The notes below the pieces were generated by a model. It was not told the origin of the DNA and ran no database searches. It worked only from the letters and a program-made list of their open reading frames with translations. Source: Streptomyces sp. NBC_01244 (lineage in GTDB: Bacteria; Actinomycetota; Actinomycetes; Streptomycetales; Streptomycetaceae). From it: 64,000 nt of DNA. Shown piece by piece: positions 59,437 to 64,000 of this stretch; positions within the stretch are counted from its first letter, which is position 1; every line of letters starts with the position of its first letter. The DNA lies in NCBI RefSeq assembly GCF_035987325.1, contig NZ_CP108488.1:6324001-6388000 (forward strand). Reading direction: 5' to 3'. The translations under genes were made by a program, and so were the position numbers.

Positions 59437-60540
59437 ATGAGCCAGGACATCAGGGGCCGCGGCCGCAGGGCCGGCGCGGGCAGACGCCGACGGAAGCCGG
59501 CCACGGGCCGCAGGGCCGTCGTCATCGCCGCGTGGACCGCCGCCGGCGTGGTCCTCCTGGGTGGGGCGGGGCTCGGCTACTTCTACTTCAAGTTCAACGG
59601 CAACCTCAAGACGGTCGACATCGACGCCGCCCTCGGCAAGGACCGCCCGCAGAACGTGGACAACGGCTCGATGGACATCCTCGTCCTCGGCTCCGACTCC
59701 CGCGGCGGCGCCAACGGGGAGTACGGCCAGGACGACGGCGGCTCCGCGCGCTCCGACACGGCGATGATCGTCCACCTCAACGAGGGCCACACCAAGGCCA
59801 CCGTCGTATCGATACCCCGCGACACCCTCGTGACCCGGCCCGCCTGCAAGCTCCCGAACGGCAAGAGCGACCTGGGCGGCCCGCGCAAGATGTTCAACGA
59901 GTCCTTCACCGTCGGCGGGGCGGCCTGCGCCGTCGCGACCGTGGAGAAGATGTCGGGGATCCGCATGGATCACTACCTCGAAGTCGACTTCACGGGCTTC
60001 AAGGAGATCATCGACAAGCTCGGCGGCGTCGAGGTGACGACCACCAAGCCGATCAAGGACGACTACAGCCACCTGAACCTGCCCGCCGGGACGAACAGGC
60101 TGAACGGCGAGCAGGCCCTCGGCCTCGTCCGTACCCGCCACGGCGTCGGCGACGGCGGCGACCTGGGCCGAATACAGCTCCAGCAGGCCTTCATCAAGGC
60201 GCTGATCAAGCAGGTCAAGACCATCGGCGTCTTCGACAACCCGAAGAAGCTGCTCGACCTCGCCGACACCGCCACCAAGGCCATCACCACGGACAAGGCG
60301 CTCGGCGACGTGAAGTCCCTCATGGGGTTCGCCCAGGGGCTGGAGGGCATCGGCCCCGAGAACATGCAGATGATCACCCTGCCGGTGACCGGAGACACCC
60401 GTGACCCCAACCGGGTCGTCCCGCTCACCAAGGAGTCCACGATGGTCTGGGACGCACTCCTGGCCGACCAGCCGGTTCCCGCCGCGGCCACCGCGAACTC
60501 GGCCGGCGACAAGGGCACGGCCGGTACGGTCGTCCGGTAG
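59437..60540 (+). CDS. LytR-CpsA-Psr (LCP) family cell-wall glycopolymer ligase
   Basis: A 367-residue membrane-anchored enzyme that joins secondary polymers, such as teichoic-acid-like glycans, to peptidoglycan. Basic N-terminus, one TM helix (VVIAAWTAAGVVLLGGAGL, residues 28-46), then the LCP domain. Visible are MDILVLGSDSRG with conserved Asp, the polyprenyl-phosphate contact SIPRDT, and the Arg motifs RTRHG and LGRIQLQQAF. ATG 59437 is the first in a good context. It is monocistronic between rho and rpmE. Confidence 0.94.
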   Translation: MSQDIRGRGRRAGAGRRRRKPATGRRAVVIAAWTAAGVVLLGGAGLGYFYFKFNGNLKTVDIDAALGKDRPQNVDNGSMDILVLGSDSRGGANGEYGQDDGGSARSDTAMIVHLNEGHTKATVVSIPRDTLVTRPACKLPNGKSDLGGPRKMFNESFTVGGAACAVATVEKMSGIRMDHYLEVDFTGFKEIIDKLGGVEVTTTKPIKDDYSHLNLPAGTNRLNGEQALGLVRTRHGVGDGGDLGRIQLQQAFIKALIKQVKTIGVFDNPKKLLDLADTATKAITTDKALGDVKSLMGFAQGLEGIGPENMQMITLPVTGDTRDPNRVVPLTKESTMVWDALLADQPVPAAATANSAGDKGTAGTVVR

Positions 60541-60589
60541 CGCGGACCACCTGCCCGCCCACCCGCCCGGAGGGGTTGCGCCGGGCCGC

Positions 60590-60615
60590 GGAATAGATGC
60601 CGGACCCCTGCCGTT
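60590..60615 (+). promoter_or_regulatory. Sigma-R type promoter of rpmE
   Basis: GGAAT (60590-60594), 18 nt, GTT (60613-60615): an exact match to the GGAAT-N18-GTT sigma-R consensus. It lies 125 bp before rpmE. rpmE is a known sigma-R (thiol-stress) target in S. coelicolor. A second, vegetative-like TTGACA (60637-60642) follows. Confidence 0.8.
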
Positions 60616-60740
60616 GAGGGAGGCGTCCTCAGAATTTTGACAGGCAGCCCGGTCCTGGCAGACTGGTCTGTCGGCCCCGGTTCACGCAGCGCGCAATTCG
60701 GCTCCTGCGACCCGGCGCCCTCCCGAATCTAGGAGACACC

Positions 60741-60956
60741 TTGAAGCGCGATGTTCACCCCCAGTACGTCGAGACCCAGGTCAGCTGCACCTGTGGCGCG
60801 TCGTTCACCACCCGTAGCACCCTGACCGAGGGCTCCATCCGAGCCGAGGTCTGCTCCGAGTGCCACCCGTTCTACACGGGCAAGCAGAAGATCCTCGACA
60901 CCGGTGGCCGCGTGGCCCGCTTCGAGGCCCGCTTCGGCAAGGCTGCACAGAAGTAG
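60741..60956 (+). CDS. rpmE: 50S ribosomal protein L31 (zinc-containing form)
   Basis: A 71-residue ribosomal protein L31. Cys16, Cys18, Cys38 and Cys41 (SCTCG and VCSECHP) make the zinc site, so this is the C+ paralogue. The TTG start follows AGGAG. Sigma-R control makes sense because thiol oxidation can release zinc from this protein. A strong hairpin terminator separates it from prfA. Confidence 0.98.
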   Translation: MKRDVHPQYVETQVSCTCGASFTTRSTLTEGSIRAEVCSECHPFYTGKQKILDTGGRVARFEARFGKAAQK

Positions 60957-60964
60957 CGAGCCTC

Positions 60965-61019
60965 AGGCGCCGGACCCCGGCTGCACCCTGTTCGCACGGG
61001 GGCAGCCGGACCGGCGCCT
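60965..61019 (+). terminator. Terminator between rpmE and prfA
   Basis: A two-part stem, AGGCGCCGG and CCGGCTGC paired with GCAGCCGG and CCGGCGCCT, followed by TTTCT. It could attenuate read-through into prfA. Confidence 0.85.
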
Positions 61020-61073
61020 TTCTCGTCCCGCAGCCGCCCTTTTCTTCACATTCACCATCTTCAGGAGCCCCCG

Positions 61074-62153
61074 ATGTTCGAGGCGGTCGAGGAACTGATC
61101 GGCGAGCACGCCGATCTTGAGAAGAAGCTCGCCGACCCTTCGGTCCACTCGGATCAGGCCAACGCGCGCAAGCTGAACAAGCGCTACGCGGAGCTGACCC
61201 CGATCGTCGCGACCTTCCGTGCCTGGAAGCAGTCCGCCGAGGACATCGAGACGGCGAAGGAGTTCGCGGCCGACGACCCGGACTTCGTGGCAGAGGTCAA
61301 GGAACTGACCGCACAGCGCGAAGAGCTCACCGAGAAGCTCCGCCTGCTGCTCGTTCCGCGCGACCCCAGCGACGACAAGGACGTGCTCCTGGAGGTCAAG
61401 GCGGGTGCGGGCGGTGACGAGTCGGCCCTGTTCGCCGGCGACCTGCTGCGCATGTACCTGCGCTACGCCGAGCGCGTGGGCTGGAAGACCGAGATCATCG
61501 ACGCCACCGAGTCCGAGCTCGGCGGCTACAAGGACGTCCAGGTCTCCGTCCGCACCAAGGGCGGCAACGGCGCCACCGAGCCCGGCCAGGGCGTCTGGGC
61601 CCGCCTGAAGTACGAGGGCGGCGTGCACCGCGTCCAGCGCGTGCCGGCCACCGAGTCCCAGGGCCGCATCCACACCTCCGCCGCCGGCGTGCTCGTCACC
61701 CCGGAAGCCGAGGAGGTGGAGGTCGAGGTCAACATGAACGACCTCCGCATCGACGTGTACCGCTCCTCGGGCCCCGGCGGCCAGTCCGTCAACACCACCG
61801 ACTCGGCCGTGCGCATCACGCACATCCCGACCGGTGTGGTCGCCTCCTGCCAGAACGAGAAGAGCCAGCTCCAGAACAAGGAGCAGGCGATGCGCATCCT
61901 GCGCTCGCGCCTGCTGGCCGCCGCCCAGGAAGCCGCCGAGCAGGAGGCCTCCGACGTGCGCCGCAGCCAGGTGCGCTCCGTGGACCGCTCCGAGAAGATC
62001 CGTACGTACAACTACCCGGAAAACCGGATCTCGGACCACCGGACGGGCTTCAAGGCGTACAACTTGGACCAGGTGCTCGACGGAGACCTCGACCCGGTCA
62101 TCCAGGCCTGCGTCGACACGGACTCCGCCGCCAAGCTCGCGTCCGCGCACTGA
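61074..62153 (+). CDS. prfA: Peptide chain release factor 1
   Basis: A 359-residue class I release factor recognising UAA and UAG. The codon-reading PxT tripeptide is PAT in RVPATESQG; the catalytic GGQ lies in SGPGGQSVN near residue 232. N-terminal coiled domain, domain 2 with [18 protein letters not shown] precedes the ATG. It is followed 77 bp later by prmC, its methyltransferase, forming a conserved pair. Confidence 0.98.
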   Translation: MFEAVEELIGEHADLEKKLADPSVHSDQANARKLNKRYAELTPIVATFRAWKQSAEDIETAKEFAADDPDFVAEVKELTAQREELTEKLRLLLVPRDPSDDKDVLLEVKAGAGGDESALFAGDLLRMYLRYAERVGWKTEIIDATESELGGYKDVQVSVRTKGGNGATEPGQGVWARLKYEGGVHRVQRVPATESQGRIHTSAAGVLVTPEAEEVEVEVNMNDLRIDVYRSSGPGGQSVNTTDSAVRITHIPTGVVASCQNEKSQLQNKEQAMRILRSRLLAAAQEAAEQEASDVRRSQVRSVDRSEKIRTYNYPENRISDHRTGFKAYNLDQVLDGDLDPVIQACVDTDSAAKLASAH

Positions 62154-62230
62154 GTCCCCGCGCAGGACCCCCGCACCACCCCGTAGGACCCCGCACCACC
62201 CCCCGTACGACAGCAGCCCGGAGGACCAGC

Positions 62231-63076
62231 GTGAACTTGCTGCTTGCCGAGGTGGCCCAGGCCACCCAGCGGCTGGCCGCCGCCGGCGTGCCCTCACCGC
62301 GTTTCGACGCTGAGGAGCTCGCGGCCTTCGTGCACGGCGTCAAGCGGGGGGAACTCCACCACGTCAAGGACGCGGACTTCGATGCCCGCTACTGGGAGGC
62401 CGTCGCCCGCCGCGAGGCGCGCGAGCCGCTCCAGCACATCACCGGCCGCGCCTTCTTCCGGTACCTGGAGCTCCAGGTCGGGCCCGGGGTCTTCGTGCCC
62501 CGGCCCGAGACCGAGTCGGTCGTGGACTGGGCCATACAGGCCGTCCGGGCGATGGACGTCGTCGAACCGCTGATCGTGGACCTGTGCACCGGCTCCGGCG
62601 CCATCGCGCTGGCCATGGCGCAGGAGGTGCCGCGCTCGCGCGTGCACGCCGTCGAGCTGTCCGAGGACGCCCTCCAGTGGACCCGTAAGAACGCCGAGGG
62701 CTCCCGGGTCACCGTCCACCAGGGCAACGCGCTGAGCGCCCTGCCCGAGCTGGACGGCCAGGTCGACCTGGTCATCTCCAACCCGCCGTACATCCCGCTC
62801 ACCGAGTGGGAGTACGTGGCACCCGAGGCCCGCGACCACGACCCCGAGATGGCGCTGTTCTCCGGCGAGGACGGCCTGGACACCATCCGCGGCATCGAGC
62901 GCACCGCCCACCGGCTGCTGCGGCCCGGCGGCATCGTCGTCATCGAGCACGCCGACACCCAGGGCGGACAGGTCCCGTGGATCTTCGCCGAGGAGCGGGG
63001 CTGGGCCGACGCCGCCGACCACCCCGACCTCAACAAGCGCCCGCGCTTCGCGACCGCCCGCAAGGCCCTGCCGTGA
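62231..63076 (+). CDS. prmC: Release factor glutamine methyltransferase
   Basis: A 281-residue SAM-dependent enzyme that methylates the Gln of the release factor GGQ motif, adjacent to prfA. N-terminal helical domain (LQHITGRAFFR), SAM motif DLCTGSGAIAL near residue 118, catalytic NPPY at about residue 184. GTG 62231 is preceded by GGAGGACC. Its TGA overlaps a tiny open frame that leads to the next gene. Confidence 0.96.
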   Translation: MNLLLAEVAQATQRLAAAGVPSPRFDAEELAAFVHGVKRGELHHVKDADFDARYWEAVARREAREPLQHITGRAFFRYLELQVGPGVFVPRPETESVVDWAIQAVRAMDVVEPLIVDLCTGSGAIALAMAQEVPRSRVHAVELSEDALQWTRKNAEGSRVTVHQGNALSALPELDGQVDLVISNPPYIPLTEWEYVAPEARDHDPEMALFSGEDGLDTIRGIERTAHRLLRPGGIVVIEHADTQGGQVPWIFAEERGWADAADHPDLNKRPRFATARKALP

Positions 63077-63150
63077 CCGGCCCCGTCATGATCGGTTCGG
63101 TCACCGCGCGCATTCCCGCCACCCCCCTGCCGCACGAGGAGGCCCGCTGA
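63073..63150 (+). CDS. Possible 25-codon coupling ORF
   Basis: GTG at 63073 overlaps the prmC stop (GTGA), and the frame ends in TGA overlapping the ATG of the next gene (TGATG). The product would read TGPVMIGSVTARIPATPLP and four more residues before the stop. It may serve only to carry ribosomes from prmC to the next gene; there is no family evidence for a protein. Confidence 0.3.
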   Translation: MTGPVMIGSVTARIPATPLPHEEAR

Positions 63151-63797
63151 TGGCCCGGCGATACGACTGCAACGACGCGACGGACCGCAAGACGGGCCTG
63201 CGTGAAGCCGCCTCCGCCGTACGCCGCGGCGAGCTCGTCGTGCTGCCCACCGACACCCTGTACGGGATCGGCGCGGACGCCTTCAGCGCCGAGGCCGTCG
63301 GCGACCTGCTCGCCGCCAAGGGGCGCGGCCGCAACATGCCCACCCCCGTCCTCATCGGCTCCCCGAACACCCTGCACGGCCTGGTCACCGACTTCTCCGA
63401 GCAGGCGTGGGAGCTCGTCGACGCCTTCTGGCCGGGCGCGCTGACGCTGGTCGCCAAGCACCAGCCCTCGCTGGCGTGGGACCTGGGCGAGACCGGCGGG
63501 ACCGTGGCCGTACGCATGCCCCTGCACCCCGTCGCGATCGAGCTGCTGACCGAGGTCGGCCCGATGGCGGTGTCCTCGGCGAACCTGACCGGACACCCGG
63601 CGCCGGAGGACTGCGACGCCGCGCGCGAGATGCTCGGCGACTCCGTGTCCGTGTACCTGGACGGCGGCCCGACCCCGGGCATCCAGCCGTCGTCGATCGT
63701 CGACGTCACCGGGAAGGTTCCCGTCCTGCTGCGCGAGGGGGCACTGACCGCCGAGCAGCTGCGAGAGGTCGTGCCCGACCTCGAGGTGGCTCCGTGA
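63150..63797 (+). CDS. Sua5/YrdC/YciO-type L-threonylcarbamoyladenylate synthase
   Basis: A 215-residue protein that makes threonylcarbamoyl-AMP for t6A37 modification of ANN-decoding tRNAs. Fold: LVVLPTDTLYGIGADAFS, AAKGRGRNMP, FWPGALTLVAK, AVRMPLHPVA, and SSANLTGHP with the nucleotide contact. AGGAGG stands before the ATG. Its stop overlaps the phosphatase-like gene (GTGA). Confidence 0.95.
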   Translation: MARRYDCNDATDRKTGLREAASAVRRGELVVLPTDTLYGIGADAFSAEAVGDLLAAKGRGRNMPTPVLIGSPNTLHGLVTDFSEQAWELVDAFWPGALTLVAKHQPSLAWDLGETGGTVAVRMPLHPVAIELLTEVGPMAVSSANLTGHPAPEDCDAAREMLGDSVSVYLDGGPTPGIQPSSIVDVTGKVPVLLREGALTAEQLREVVPDLEVAP

Positions 63798-64000
63798 GCC
63801 CTGAGGGGCGTGGCATAGCCGGGGACAGCACCTTCCGCATACTCCACGTCAGCACCGGCAACGTGTGCCGCTCGCCCATCACCGAGCGGCTGACGCGGCA
63901 CGCGCTGTCCCACCGGCTCGGGGGCCCCGTCACCGGGGACCTGATCGTGGAGAGCGCGGGCACCTGGGGCCACGAGGGCGCGCCCATGGAGGCCAACGCG
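63794..64000 (+). CDS. Low-molecular-weight phosphatase-like protein, 5' part
   Basis: The first 69 residues, cut by the right edge. The fold starts RILHVSTGNVCRSPITERL, the P-loop of low-molecular-weight tyrosine phosphatases. The nucleophile is normally the first Cys of C-X5-R-S; here that place is Ser (VSTGNVCRS), while the second Cys and the Arg are kept. Translated as GTG overlapping the Sua5-like stop. Either it is catalytically inactive, or it works by another mechanism; see findings. Confidence 0.8.
   Translation, partial: MSPEGRGIAGDSTFRILHVSTGNVCRSPITERLTRHALSHRLGGPVTGDLIVESAGTWGHEGAPMEANA

Overview
The window is about 64 kb of very GC-rich actinobacterial chromosome. GTG/TTG starts, GTGA/ATGA stop-start overlaps, leaderless-type promoters, a conservon-type (CvnABCD) operon, DUF742, NrtL, DUF6479 and DUF6325 proteins, and the lysA-hom-thrC-thrB-rho-rpmE-prfA-prmC order all point to Streptomyces or a very close relative. 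Both edges cut genes: a Kgd/2-oxoglutarate decarboxylase gene at the left and a low-molecular-weight phosphatase-like gene at the right.

Layout. 1-3.4 kb: N-terminal part of Kgd and a sensor kinase/response regulator pair, all on the minus strand. 3.7-7.8 kb: a sugar-utilisation unit (GH3 glycosidase, GPH-like MFS carrier, divergent TetR with a perfect palindromic operator). 7.9-13 kb: lipoprotein, a GT39-like membrane glycosyltransferase with a repeat-expanded loop, a 650-bp repeat-rich gap, a rhodanese and a DUF4097-type lipoprotein. 13.2-16.2 kb: lon with an HspR (HAIR) box, then a MarR regulator with its own palindrome. 16.2-23.2 kb: PP2C-like protein and a conservon (CvnA-B-C-D) ending in a styrene-monooxygenase-like flavoprotein. 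23.1-26.2 kb: NlpC/P60 hydrolase, lipoprotein, SHOCT and DUF6325 proteins. 26.3-29.1 kb: paired FtsW/RodA-like protein and class B PBP. 29.3-32.7 kb: two divergent diiron ferritin-like/AurF-like proteins, TetR and a small protein. 32.7-36.5 kb: lipoprotein/histidine kinase pair without a response regulator, a membrane-anchored surface protein and a NERD-like protein. 37-40 kb: a split NHEJ locus (Ku divergent from LigD-type polymerase and ligase). 40-41.5 kb: DUF6479 and XdhC-like. 41.8-46.3 kb: a three-gene module built round a Rad50-like ATPase. 46.4-48.9 kb: a large helicase-associated-domain protein. 48.9-49.35 kb: a frameshifted regulator remnant beside tRNA-Arg(CCG). 49.5-64 kb: an ordinary core region with response regulator, nrtL, lysA, hom, thrC, thrB, rho, LCP protein, rpmE, prfA, prmC, a Sua5/YrdC protein and the phosphatase-like gene.

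How the genes work together. The lysine/threonine branch genes are collinear with transcription-termination and translation-termination genes. The lon, MarR, TetR and rpmE promoters carry recognisable control sites (HAIR box, palindromes, a sigma-R GGAAT-N18-GTT promoter). Several genes lacking a ribosome binding site have a TANNNT hexamer 6-7 nt before the start codon, which fits leaderless transcription.

The most interesting accessory item is the 41.8-46.3 kb module: a Rad50/SMC-like ATPase with a half zinc-hook, a small coupled protein, and a coiled-coil protein with a conserved-looking C-terminal domain that I cannot assign. It lies beside a G-quadruplex-prone tract and a few kb from a tRNA with regulator debris. 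I treat it as a candidate undescribed DNA-sensing, defence or repair system; its function is inference.
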